Assembly: GCA_037176725.1 (NCBI GenBank)
Contig: JAZBRS010000035.1
Span: forward strand, 51,408,001-51,472,000
DNA from: Posidonia oceanica
Lineage: Eukaryota > Streptophyta > Magnoliopsida > Alismatales > Posidoniaceae
DNA length: 64,000 bases
Direction: 5' to 3'
The notes under the pieces were generated by a model. That model had not been told where the DNA came from, did not search any database, and saw only the letters and a program-made list of their open reading frames with translations. Shown here piece by piece: positions 52,491 to 64,000 of this stretch. Made by a program: the position numbers and the translations under genes. The number at the start of each line of letters is the position of its first letter. The stretch's first letter is position 1.

Positions 52491-55400
52491 TGTTGACACC
52501 CCATTTTGACAGGCTTGAATCAATTGGATTCTTCTGGTGACTTCTGGATCCAAACCTAGGTCAAAACTACACAATCCTTTTCATCCTACCATTCAAAACA
52601 AGTTTAAACTTGACCTAAGATTACACCCATTTCCCTAGCCCAAAACCTACCCGAAAACTATAGAAAACCCACCATCTCCAACTTAGCAAACCTACCCAAA
52701 CACTTAGAAATTTTCAAACCAAAACAACTTCCAAAAACCCTAGAAAACCTAGGTAAAACTACCCTTTTCCTATACCTCAAAACCCTTCCAAAACTTTCTC
52801 AAAACTAAACCAAAGCCCTAGGTCGAACACTAGAGACCCTAGGCCACACACTCCCCAAATTTCATCTCTTTTCAAAACTTCTAACCCCTCCATTTACCCA
52901 AATTATCCTTTTCTCTCTCTTAGATTATTCTTTTCTCTCTCCTCTCTCTCTCTCTCCTGATTATCCTCCCTCTTTTCACCCCCTTCTCCCCCTTCTTCTT
53001 GCCTGGCTGTGGGCCCCCCTTGTGCATCTATCTCTTCTCAATCTTATTTCTATTTTTATCTTATTTTTAGCATTTTCTTTGATTTTCAAATAATTACTTT
53101 CTTTCAACTCTTCCTTTTCCCCATTACTTCTCCATTTCTCCCTTTTCTTCTTTCTTTCCTTTTTCCTTTCCTCCCTTCAACTAAAACCCTAAAAAATGCT
53201 TAAAAACCTCTAAAACTCTTAAACAAAAGGAAAACAAACCAAAACCCTAAGAAAAATAATTAAAAACATTAAACAAACAATTAAAAAAAAACCTAAACCT
53301 AACTAAATCTAGCTAAAATGGAAAATCAAGACTGCAACTTAAGAATGCAAAACAAACAAAAGGAAAATGCTGTAAAATCAAGGAAAAAAACAAAATGTAA
53401 TCAAAACCGGTAAAAGTAAAATCCTATTAAAAACAACCAAGAAAACAAATCCTAAAAGAAAGAAAACACTTAAGAAATGCAAGGGCTAATAATTAAGAAG
53501 GAAAAACCTAACTTAACAATCCTCAAAAGAAAAAATTGAAAACTTAATTAAAAAATAAAAACAAACAATCAAAAATCTAAAAACACTTAATTAAAAACTT
53601 AACAAGAAGACCTAACATAAAAAATATTAAAAGAAATTAACAAACAAAAACAAATTAAAAAAGACCTAACAAAAATCCCTAAAAGACTAAAATCAAAAGT
53701 TTAAAACTCACCCCAATTAATCTAAAAACAAACTTTAAAAAAAAACACTAATTAACACCCCAAGTACTTAACAAGAAAAACATAATTAAAAAACAACTTA
53801 AAAGATTTAACAAACATTTAATCAAAATCAAAAACAAATAAAAAACAAAGAAAACCCTAAAAACCTTAATCAAAACTAAATCTCTTTAAACTTAATTAAC
53901 TAATCAAAAGCAATCATTAAAAAACTTAATCAAAGTCCTAACTTAAAAACAACCATTCTAAAAACCTTTTCTATTTTTATTTTATTTTTACCAAATTTAT
54001 TTTTCTTCTTTCCCTTCCTTCCTTTCTTTCTATTTTTCTTCCTTTTCTTTTCTGGGCCCGGCCTTTCCTTTCTTCCTTTTCTTTTCGCGGCCCGGCCTGC
54101 TCGCCAGCCTTCTTCCTCCTCTTCCCTCCTTCTTCATCTTCTTCTACCACAGTTATCTCCTGCCAGCTCTCTCTCCTTCTCTTCAAATTCAATTTCAACT
54201 TCTCCCTCTCGATCCCATCAGCTCCAGCTCGCCCCCTCCTCTCTCGCGTCTCAGCGGTTCTTCCGAGGGGCATTTACTGCCCGTCCTCTCGCCGGCCGCT
54301 CCTCTCCCATCAGCTGCAGCTCCCACAGGTGGCAATTCAAAATCCAGCATGCCCTGATCATCGAGCCCCTGATAAAAGACTCCAGCCTTCTTCTCCTCCA
54401 TCGCCTTTTCGTCGTACGAGAGAGAGCAAGGGAATCTAGAGAGTAGAGAGCACCAGAACTCCTTCCCCACTGAGATTCAACACCCTTCTTCCTCCATTTC
54501 ATCTCAAACCAGAGCCTCCACACCTAGTAGAACCACCTCCATTTTCGTCCCCAATCTCACCCAGACAACCACCACTATAGCCCTCCATTCAGCACCAAAA
54601 TCCACCCTACATCCACCCCCCAATTCACCCATTTCCCCAGTAGAACCCATCACCCCCTTTCTCTAGAATTCCCTACTACTCAGTCCCCAGAATCCTCCCA
54701 AACTACACCCAGGAACTCATCAGAACACTACCATCCAAACCCCCCAGAGCCTCAGCCTTCTTTCCCCTCACAGACTAAGCCCTCCACCACAAATAGTTAG
54801 CCCCTCTTCTGCCAGAAAATCACCCGACACCTCAATCTTCCTCTCCAGTCCACCACGACCCAATTCAACCCTCCAGAAATGCTCACGAACCCTCCAGCAA
54901 GTCATCGGCACCCTCCATTTGATCTCAAGGGCAAAGAACACCTCTGGCTGCTTCTCAAGCACCCACTGAAGCCAGTTTTCGCGCCGACCGTCGAAGCTTT
55001 GCTCCGAGCATCCAGGAAGCTCCGGAGTGCTTCACTGAGGAGATCCAGACGCTCCCAAGCCGTCGCCAGCATCTGCAATCACCGGACGACCACCGCCGGC
55101 AAGCACTGAAGCAGCTGACGTTGGGGGGACGACCCAGCCCGCAGAAAAGGTACCACTTCTTCCCCTTTACCTAAATTTCGTTCCAGCATGCTTTTCCACC
55201 CCTCAGATTGGGGTTATCTTCCCTCTTTCGCTGGGTCAGCACCGTCGCTAACCCGTCTTCTCCGGCAAGCTCCGAGCTCGCCTCGCCGCACTAGACAACA
55301 GAAAGCAGCTCCGATCGTCACCCGAGCTCCACACGGACCCCAGGATCACACCGATGCCTTCAGAACATCCTCCCGTCGCGTCGATTGTCTTCCTAGTCTC

Positions 55401-57989
55401 CGAGCAGGTCTGCAGACCTTCGACGCTGCTTCCGGCCATCCTTAGGCAGCGTCACGGCTCACCAAGCTCCCATCGACGAGCCGAGCTCCCATCGGCGAGC
55501 CATGACGCTGCAGCAACCTCTGCCAAGCTCCGGAGAGCATCACTGACCTTCCCGTGCGTCTCCAGCAGCCCCCATTCCTCTCCTTCAGCCACTGGTAGCG
55601 ATCTGCTACAGTGGCCGGTCTTCTGGCAAATACTGTAGCTTTATTTTTTCTTTACTAAGTTATTTTGTTATTAAATTGCATTTTCGGTCTCTGTTTTTGA
55701 TTTATTGCATTCAGGTCCTGCCTCTATTTAAAACTCATTTAATTCCGAATTAAAATCATTTGAAATTGCATGAAAAATCTAAAAAATTGATTAATTGCAT
55801 GTCAGTCCCTCTACAGTGTTTTCTTTTAGTATTTATTTTAATTCTAGCCCTCTAATTTTCCATTTTTGCATGTTAGTCCTTCCATCAATAATCTGATTTA
55901 ATTCTTGTATTTTACCTTAGTAAATTGTAATTTTAATCCCTGCTGTTTTCCCTATTTGCATTTTAGTCCTCTATTCTGTTAACTTAGGCATTTATTTTTC
56001 AAATTTTCTTACAGCATTGCATCATTTCCCCCATACTTTCTGATTTTTGCATGTAGGTCCTTCATTAATGCACAACATACATTTAATTGCATATTTTGCT
56101 TATAAAATTGCATTTTAGCCCCTACATGTTTTAAAAATTGCACATAGGTCCTCTGCATGCTTATAAAAATCATTTAAATGCATCTTTTGCTTATAAAATT
56201 GCATTTTAGACCCTGCATATTTAAAAATTGCATATAGGTCTTCTGTTTGCATTCCCAGACCATTAAGACCACTATTTTGCCTACAAAAATTGCACTTTAG
56301 ACCCTATATATTTAAAAATTGCATATAGGTCCTCTGTTTGCATTCCCAGACCATTAAGACCACTGTTTTGCTTACAAATTTGCATTTTGGACCCTGTACA
56401 TTTCAAAATTGCATGTCAATCTCCCATATGATGTCAAAACTCATCCCAATGCATGTTTACCTTGTAAAATTGCATTTTGAACCCCGCACTTTGCAAAATT
56501 GCACTCAGACCCTCTAGTTTTCAAAAATCTTGCATAAAAACCCCAAACTTTTCAAAATCTTTGCATTTAGGCCCTTACTTTTTCAAAAATTGCATATAAG
56601 TTCCCAAGTTTTCTGAAAAATCATCCCTAGATCTTTTCTTGTATTCTGCATGCATTGCACTCATGCATTCTTGCATTTTGGCATTCCTTGCACACACTTA
56701 AGCCTTCTTGGCTCCCATTCACATGGGAGGACCTGTTGCGCACCCCCTAGGACCCCCTGTACACCTAGACCCCTTCTTCTCCCCTGTTCTGGCTCCTCTG
56801 CCTTGAAGCTGGGATATCTTCAGGTTCGGCCGTTGGATCTTCTCAACCAAGCTACCTGGACAACCCCGGTAGAGCACTCTTCAGCATGGACCAAGTAGAT
56901 CTCAGATCAGGCTTCAGATTTCCAAGGTAAGTCCTCTTGAACCCTTGCACAGCATTCATTTGCATACCATTTGCATTGCATGCATTGTTTTCGCTTTTTG
57001 ATCTCTCAAGCATGTAGAATAGGACTCGCTCTCCTCATCTATCAACACTGCTTCCTCTTTTCGCATACTTTCAGTGCTTTGTGTTGCGTTTCCCTTGGAT
57101 TCACCACTAATTGCGACTTTCTTCTCCTTTTCCATGATTCAATCGCATCGCGAGCTTTTGGCAGCGTACGAGACACATCGTGGGACATTTTGGTGGGAAA
57201 CAGTCACAAAACAGTGGTAATCCCTCCACTTGCTTCTCTTCCCCTTTGTAGGTCTTCACACCTACTTTGCACGGTCCTTAAATGGTGCCTGTTCTCACAC
57301 ACGCACTATTTGCTTCCTCTTTTGCTTCTCCTATCCTTTCTCTTTGCATCTGCATCTGCATGGCTTCGTCGATGATTTATTTCACCTGCTTTGGCACCGT
57401 TTTGCATGCCCGCTTCTTTTTGGCACCGTTTTGCACGCCCGCTTCTTTCTAGCACCGTTTTGCATGCCTACTTCGCTTTTGGCACCGTTTTGCATGCCGT
57501 TCTTGTTTTCTTACACCGTTTCGCATGCTGCTTTGTTTTCTCGCATCATTTTGCGTGCTGTTCTTGTTTCTTGCACCGTTTTACGTGCCGTTCTTGTTTT
57601 CTTGCACCGTTTCGTGTGCCACTTTCTTTTCTCGCACCGTTTTGCGTGTCGATCTCGTTTTCTTGCACCGTTTCGCGTGTTGCTCTCGTTTCTCGCGTTG
57701 TTTCGCGTGTTTTACGTCATTTTCTCTTGCATGTCGCCTGCATTGCTTGGTTTTACCGTCGTTTGCTTTTCCGCTTGCATTTGCATATAGGGCAGTGACG
57801 CTTACTGCCTAGAGTTCTCACAAGCCAGGTTTTGACCGATTCGGAACACAGACAGCATTGCTAAGCACTTAGACTGCACGTTTACCTTCCTGCATTGCAT
57901 CCCACCACTTAGAGCACACCTATGAGCATTCATTCAAGCATTCATTGGCATTTAGGCATTCAAACCTACACTTCCCTGCGTATGCGAGC
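52491..57989 (+). repeat. E3 5' LTR, first part
   Basis: The layout is the same as E2: A-rich block to about 53960, T/C tract, TATA-like GATAAAAGAC (54371), donor-like AAAAG|GTACCA (55150), T-rich stretch with TTGCATTTTAGACCC words (55670-56620), 41-nt ATG segment (56886-56926), candidate intron (56927-57251), GGCACCGTTTTGC minirepeats (57390-57720). It breaks at TATGCGAGC, inside the conserved U5 block. Confidence 0.92.
56927..57251 (+). other. Candidate 325-bp LTR intron in E3
   Basis: The donor is CCAAG|GTAAGT and the acceptor TTCCCCTTTGTAG|GTC. The positions are homologous to those in E1, E2 and the solo LTR. Confidence 0.55.
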
Positions 57990-60900
57990 TGTAGTAATCC
58001 CAATCGGAATCAGGTTTACTATTAGCGGCGATTTGATCCGAGGAAGAGGCTCAACTCAAAAACATTTAAAATCGAGGAGAAAAGGGAAAGATAAGACAAA
58101 TCAGAGTCGCCACCAAGTCTATTAACGGAAGACGAGGAAAACCCGGGGTAATGCGTGAATTAACGCGCAAAACCAAGCAAGAAATGCAAAGCAAAGCAAT
58201 GCAAGGGAAAACAAATGCAAATGCATGCAAATGAGATGACTCTAGCCTAGGATAAGGGCAGTATGGTCATTACGGGCCAAAAGACAGGGCAAGGACTCCT
58301 GTTACGCGCGGGGAAGGTGTTAGGCACCCCCGACACGCCCGAGAATCGGTCTTTCTAGGCTTACGCTCGCATACGTGGGAAAATGCAGATTTGAGTGCCT
58401 ATGTGCCTATACATGCCTAAATGAATGCTCAAGGTGTGCTCTAAGTGGAAAGAAACAAAGCAAGGAAGTAAACGTGCTCTCTAAGTGCTCAGCTACGCTG
58501 TCTGTGTTCCGAACCGGGTGAAACCAGGCTCGTGAGAACTCCAGACAGTAAGCATCACAGCTCTATATGCAAATGCAAACGAAAAAGCAAAACAACGGCA
58601 AAACCATGCAATGCGATCGACATGCAAGGGAAAACGGCGTAAAACGCGCAAAACGAGGCAAGAAGCAAGAACGGCACGCAAAAATGGGCGAAAAACAAGG
58701 CGGCACGCAAAATAGTGCAAAAGAAGGAGAGCGGCACGCAAAACGGTGCCAAAAACAAAGCGAGCGCACAAAACGGCACAAAAGACAAAGCAGGCACGCA
58801 AAACGGTGCCAAAACGGAAGAGGGCACGCAAAACGGCGCAAAACGACGAAATAAAACCTCGGAAAAGCCATGCGAATGCAAATGCAAGGAAAAAGATCAG
58901 AAGAAGCAAAAGGAGAAGCGAGACAGCGCGTGTGTGAGAACAGACGCTGTTTAGGACCGCACAGAGGAGGTGTGAAGACCTACAAAGGGGAGAATGAGCA
59001 AATGGAGGGATTACCACTACTCTGTGACCGTTTCCCACTAAACCACCCCACGATGTGTCTCGCACGCTGCCCAAAGCTCGCGATGCGATCGGATCGTGGA
59101 AAAGGGGGAAGAAAGTCGCATTAAGTGGTGAATCCAGAGGAAACACAACACAAAATCACCCAGGGATATGCGAAACGGGGAACTGAGTTGATAGACAGGA
59201 AGGGGAAGACCTATTCTACATGCTCGAAGAGACAGAAGACGAAAACAAGGCAAACAATGCAAATGGTATGTAGATGAATGCAATGCAGGGGTTCAGGAGG
59301 TCATACCTGGAAATCCTGGAGCCTGATCTGAAATCTGCTTGGTCCATGCTGAAGAGCGCTTCGCTGTGGTCGTCCGGGTAGCTTATTTGAGAAGATCCAA
59401 CGGCCGGATTGGAAGATATCGCAGCTCCAAGGCAGAGGGGCCAGAACAGGGGAGAAAAACAGATCTAAGTGTTCAGGAGGTCCTAGGGGTGTGCAAAAAG
59501 GTCCTCCCAGGTGAATGGGAGCTAAAGGGACTCAAGTGTGTGCAAAAGATGATTAATGCAAGGCTAAATGAATGCAAATGCATGCAGGAAGCAAAAAAGA
59601 ACATAAGGGGAAACTTTTAGAAAAACAGAGGTTCAAATGGTTTTTTTTTAGAAAGATGGGGGTTTTAAATGCAAAGTTTGGAAAAACATGGGGCTTTCAA
59701 GCAGGGTTTTTGAAAAAAGAAGGGACAGAGGGCAGTTTTGCAAAGAGGTGGGTGTGCATCAGGGGAGGTTTTGAAAGCATGTGGCAGCCAGAGTGCAATT
59801 TTGGAAAACTTTAGGGGCTAAAATGCAATTTTTCCAGTAAACAGGATTCTGGGGAGCCTGGGAATGCAAGGGGAGGGCCTACATGCTATTTTGCAAACAT
59901 GGGAGGCTAAAATGCAATTTCAAGGGCAAAACAGTCGTTATAAATGATTTTATAAGGATGCAAAGGACCTATATGTCATTTTTAAATCATGCAGGGTCAA
60001 AAATGCAATTTAATATGCAAAATATGCTCTGAAATCACAAATGAAGGACTGATATGCAATTTCTTAAAAGATGTAGGGGGGAAAATGCAATTTAATAAGC
60101 TAAAATGCATGCAAGATGACTACTGTGCATTTAAAAAGGACCTACATGCAAAAATGAGAAAACAGAAGGGAAAATATGCAATGCAGCAAGCAAAAATTAA
60201 AATTAAAACCTAAGTTCTACAGTGCAATGGATCAGACACCAAAAATGAGAAAAAACAGGAATCTGGAATGCAATATAATAAGGCAAACTTAACTCATTAA
60301 AATTAAATAAACTACTGCAGGACTCAGATGCTAAAATAAAAAACAGAAGGGCTAAACTTAAACTTTTTATAACTAGAAAGCACAGTAAAAGGACTAAAGA
60401 GCAAATATAGAGAAACACAAATATTTAATGCAATTTAGCATGATTTCAGATCATAAACATAGCAGATTAAATGACATAAGGATCAGAACGCAAAATAAAG
60501 AAAACTTAGACTAAACATGCAATATTCACCAGCAAACTATATATAAACGGAAAAATAAAGCAACAGTAACGGCCGACGGCCGTGGGCACTGTAGCAGCAA
60601 GCTACTAGTGCCCGCGACCGCCGGCACAGGGCTGCTGGAGACGCGCTGACCGGCGAGGGAGGTGCTCCTGGTGCTGAGGGAGGTCGGACGGCGATCGGCG
60701 GAGGACGACGCGGCCTGGAGCGAGCTGGAACGGTCGCCGGAGCGACGTGAAGGCCGGAAGAGCTCGCCGGAGAAGACGATCTGACCGGAGCTGGATTTCG
60801 GAGCAGGAGGGCCGGAAAAGCTATTCTAAAGGGCGGAGAAGCAGCACGGGAAGAAAAGAAGACTAAGGGAAGAAAAGCTTACCTTTTTCCACGTCTGAAT

Positions 60901-62376
60901 CGTCCCCCCGACGTCAGCAGTTCTAGAGCTAGTCGGCGGCGTTCGTCCGGTCGCTGCGGTAGTCGTCAGCTGCTCGTGAAGGCTGGAGCGGCTTCAGGGC
61001 GATCTTCCGGTGCTTCCCAGTCGATTGGATGGAAGCTTCAGAGCTCAGAGAGAGATTCGGCACTTTGTGGGTTCAGAAAGATAGCCGGAGGCCGGAGAGG
61101 CTGTTCGCTGCTCGTCTGGTTGGATGGGACCCTCCGGGAGGTTGCTGGAGGTTCGGGGAGTGGTTCTGGATGATCGGATTGGATTTCTGGAGAGTGTGGA
61201 GAAGATTTGGAACTTGGTTGATCTTCTGGTCTGAAGGTGACACAGGTGTTTGTGGTGAAGCTTGCAGTCTGTGGTGAGGGAAAGGGCTGGAGGTTAGGTG
61301 CTCTGGGAAGGTGGAGGTCAGGTGGATTTCTAGGTGGAATTTGGGAGGAATCAGTGGACTGGAGTGAAGGGAATTCTGGAGTGGGTTGTGTTGGGTTTAC
61401 AGTTGGAGTTTCAAGTGATGTTCAGGTGATTTGGGATGGTTTCAGTGGTGGAATGGCCGTGAAGTGATGAAGGAAGAATGCAGGGTTGCTGGGTGACTTT
61501 GGGGGAACAATTGGGAGAAGTTCTGAGGCTGGAAAGGGGTTTGGCTTACTGGAAAAAGAAGAGGATGGGTTTGCTGGGGATTTCAGGGGAAAGGAGAAGG
61601 ATTGGGTGTGGGAATGCTCTGGGATTGTGGCCTCTCTCCGGGATGCCAAGAACTCTCTCAGGCTCTCTCTCACTGCTCTCTCTTCTCTGGAATTGGAGGG
61701 TGAAGAGGAGGAAGAAAGGAGGTCGCTCAGGTGGGGAGAACGCTCTGGAATTGCTCTCTCAGGTCTACTCTCCACTCTCTGGTCTGCTCTAGCTGATGGT
61801 CTGCTGATTGTGGTTTCTCTAACTGATGGAATTGAAGGATGAACGGGCTTATATGAGGAGGAGGCTAGCTGCTGGCGCGCTGGGAGTTTTCAAATTCACC
61901 GGCGGCACTGCAGCAGAAGCAACGGATGTCGGCGAGTCGACCGACATTCAATGCCTCCGGAAAAGATGCTGAGATAGAGGAGAAGCGGCGAGCTCTGTAG
62001 GTGATTGGATGGAGGGCTTCAAATTTTAAACGATGGAGGGAGGGCTGTAGCTGGCCGCTCGCGGGAGAAAAAGCTGAGGAAAGCGCAGAAGGTTGAGGAA
62101 GAAGAAGGGTGGAGAAGGCTGGGCCACGGGCCGAAAAAAAGAAAAAGAAAAATAAAGAAGGAGAGAAATGGGCTGATGGGCCTAGCAAGGAAAAAGGAAA
62201 GAAAAATGAGAAGGAAGAAAGAAAGAAAGAGAGGGAAAATAGGAGAAATAAAATAGGAAAAAATAATTAAAAATAAGTAAAAATATTAGATGGATTGGGT
62301 TGTAGGTTAGGGTTTGAGTCCAGCAATCACTCGAAGGGCTCCAATCGATCCAGCCTGTCAAAATGGGGTGTCAACA
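57990..62376 (-). repeat. Solo LTR in opposite orientation (4387 bp)
   Basis: On the minus strand it starts TGTTGACACCCCATTTTG and ends GGGATTACTACA. It is flanked by perfect CGAGC duplications (57985-57989 and 62377-62381). The empty site is seen in the E1 LTR (9435-9446). No internal region remains, which is the product of LTR-LTR recombination. It keeps the U5 hairpin (58305-58337), PBS-like word (58102-58112), minirepeats (58630-58850), candidate intron (58980-59306), ATG segment (59307-59347) and TATA (61848-61854). It lacks the A-rich block found after the LTR start of E1-E3, which accounts for its shorter length. Confidence 0.96.
58980..59306 (-). other. Candidate 327-bp LTR intron in the solo LTR
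   Basis: On the minus strand the donor is CCAG|GTATGA and the acceptor CCCCTTTGTAG|GTC. The 41-nt ATG segment precedes it exactly as in the other three LTRs. Confidence 0.5.
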
Positions 62377-62381
62377 CGAGC

Positions 62382-62809
62382 GTAAGCCTAGAAAGACCAA
62401 TTCTCGGGCGTGTCGGGGGTGCCTAACACCTTCCCCGCACGTAACAGGAGTCCTTGCCCAGTCTTTTGGCCCGCAATGGCCATATTGCCCTTATCCTAGG
62501 CATGAGTCATATCATTCGCATTCATTTGCATTTGTCTCCTTTTGCATTGCTTTGCATTGCATCTTTTGCTTGGTTTTGCGTGTTAACTCACGCATTTCCC
62601 CTGGTTTTCCTTGTCTCCCGATAATAGACATGGTGGTGACTCTGAATTGTCTTATCTTCTTCTTTTCTTATCTTTTCTCCTTTGTTTTAAGTGTTTTCGA
62701 GTTGAGCCTTCCTCCTCGAACATAGCCGCTTATAGTGAGCCTGATTCCGATTGGTGCACGCGAGCTTCTAGCTGTGTGCATGGACAATCTGAACACCGGG
62801 ATTACTACA
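62382..62809 (+). repeat. E3 5' LTR, remainder
   Basis: It resumes CGTAAGCCTAGAAAGACC after the second CGAGC. It holds the U5 hairpin (62409-62441) and the PBS-like TGGTGACTCTG (62634-62644), and ends ATTACTACA. Confidence 0.93.
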
Positions 62810-62810
62810 G

Positions 62811-62828
62811 TGGCGACTCCGCTGGGGA
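62811..62828 (+). other. E3 primer-binding site, intact
   Basis: TGGCGACTCCGCTGGGGA starts one base after the LTR end. It is the cleanest of the PBS copies in the window, and from memory it matches the 3' end of plant tRNA-Arg. Confidence 0.88.
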
Positions 62829-64000
62829 TAGCAGACTCTGGCTTTCGTTCTTGGCTTTTTCGCTCGCCTGTTTTGTAGCTTTGTCAGCCCTTTTATGCCT
62901 CCTTTGCCTGTTTTGCTCGCTTTTCTGTGCAAACTCCTAGCGAGTCGCCTCGTGGCTACTCTGCTCAGGTTTTGCACCTCCTTTGCCTTGGTTTGCGCTT
63001 TGTTTTGCTCTGCTTTGCCTCTGTTGCTTGTTTACTTGCCTATTTCCTTGCTTCTGCTCTTATTTGCTTCACAGCTTACTTGTCTTTACTTTTTAATCTT
63101 GCTTACTTATTATTGCTTTATCTCCTGCACAATGCATGTCTACATACTTGTTTGGCAACAATGCATGCTTTTTGAATGATGAATGCTTTCTTTTACACAT
63201 TTGCTATGACACTACGCACGCACATGCCTTGTATACATGTCTTTTGATATGGTGAATGTTTTCTCTTCAGTATCATGCTCACAAACACTCGCACATGCCA
63301 TGCACTTGCCTTTTGCTATGTTGTATGCTGTTTGCTTGCCATATGTGACTGATTTTTTTCCCTTTCGCACATGCCATGCCTAGGACAGTAGAGACTGTTT
63401 GCTCTCCCTATGCTTAACTAAAAATGGCAAGTAAAAGGAACTTCTAGGAGCAACTAAAGACTTCAAACAATCCTTCACCCCCTTGGGTTAATAAAATGCG
63501 CAAGATAAAAGACTTTAAGCATTTGCATAAGCATCATATAGGGCAAGCAATCTTCTCATCTAAGTCTACCTACTAGTTTGCGAAGGATGGTCCCGACCTC
63601 TTGTTCCACCGCTTTTGGAGTGGGTCAAGTCAGTTAGTCTGTACCCCCTTTGTCCAGGGGTCGTGTCGGTGTAGTGGAGTGTACTGCCCACGCTTTGGCG
63701 GGGTCAGGGCCACCAACGCACCACCCTGTTATTTTCTCAGCTTTGGCTAGGAGTTCGACAGGGAGCCTACTTTTTCTGACCTGAGTCAGTGACCCGTACA
63801 CACTTGGGGATACTCGAAGTAGACCACCTACTAGGACACACTAGATAGGTGAGGGGGGCATACAAGAAAGCATACATATCATTCATGCCATCTAACTTAA
63901 CTCATTTGCATCAGTCTTTCAGTCTCTAATCCCTGTTTGTCTCTGTTTGTGTCAGCAGTGATCGGTAAGTGAGTTTCCCTTGCTGGAGCTTGAGTACCGA
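62829..64000 (+). other. E3 leader, cut by the window end
   Basis: It is homologous to the E1 and E2 leaders, with TTAATAAAATGCGC near 63486, CCACGCTTTGGCGGGG near 63688 and splice donor GATCG|GTAAGT at 63965. Gag would start about 140 bp beyond the window. No gene is seen in this stretch. Confidence 0.75.

Larger units (their letters stand above)
52491..64000 (+). mobile_element. E3: Tat/Ogre-type element, 5' part only
   Basis: The 5' LTR runs 52491-57989 and 62382-62809, split by a solo LTR; an intact PBS and leader follow and the element leaves the window. It is related to E2 but clearly distinct. The left flank is CTAAC; a matching duplication should occur beyond the window. Confidence 0.9.

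Noticed and set aside
57990..62376. Independent gene on the minus strand or foldback element
   Set aside because: It aligns along its length with the LTRs, has TG...CA ends and a perfect 5-bp duplication, so it is a solo LTR.

Overview
The window is plant nuclear DNA made almost entirely of nested, very large Ty3/gypsy LTR retrotransposons of the Tat/Ogre type. I see no host gene, rRNA or tRNA gene. The plant assignment rests on the Tat-type polyprotein (two RNase H domains in series), ~6 kb LTRs starting TGTTGACACCCCAT, a primer-binding site (PBS) that matches tRNA-Arg as reported for Ogre, T-rich intron-like sequence, and base decay at CAG/CTG sites typical of plant CHG methylation. A large angiosperm genome is likely; I cannot name the species.

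Layout. E2 is the oldest, outer element. Its 5' LTR covers 1-3820 and 32483-33431 (about 1.1 kb of the start lies left of the window), its internal region is 33432-49183, and its 3' LTR starts at 49184. It is full of in-frame stops. E1 (3821-32482, 28.7 kb) is inserted in the E2 5' LTR. It looks complete and very young: two 5997-bp LTRs differing at one base that I could see, gag, pro-RT-RH-aRH-INT, and an accessory ORF. E3 (from 52491 to beyond the window end) is inserted in the E2 3' LTR; only its LTR and leader are visible. A solo LTR on the minus strand (57990-62376), with a perfect CGAGC target duplication, sits inside the E3 LTR. All three insertions are therefore in LTRs of related elements.

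How E1 works, as read from sequence. A TATA-driven transcript starts in the LTR, and two introns appear to be embedded in the LTR. A tRNA-Arg PBS follows, then a conserved leader ending in a splice donor. Gag and Pol share one frame separated by a single TGA. After INT comes a DUF7745/plant-mobile-domain-like ORF in the position of a retroviral env, preceded by a branch point and splice acceptor conserved in E2. The polypurine tract lies in a loop that can be closed by pairing with the first bases of the 3' LTR.

The most unusual part is the ~3.6 kb between the accessory ORF and the 3' LTR (22850-26485, with an E2 counterpart at 46800-49183). It is a succession of tandem hairpin arrays. In E1 at 25022-25855, hairpins with GATAG/CTATC, GACAG/CTGTC and GGTAG/CTACC arms are grouped into five modules. 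Each module is closed by its own 8-14 nt complementary arms of different sequence, and the set is enclosed by an outermost pair. E2 has the same architecture with three modules and other arm sequences. The covarying arms point to a repeated cloverleaf-like fold that I do not recognise from any described element.
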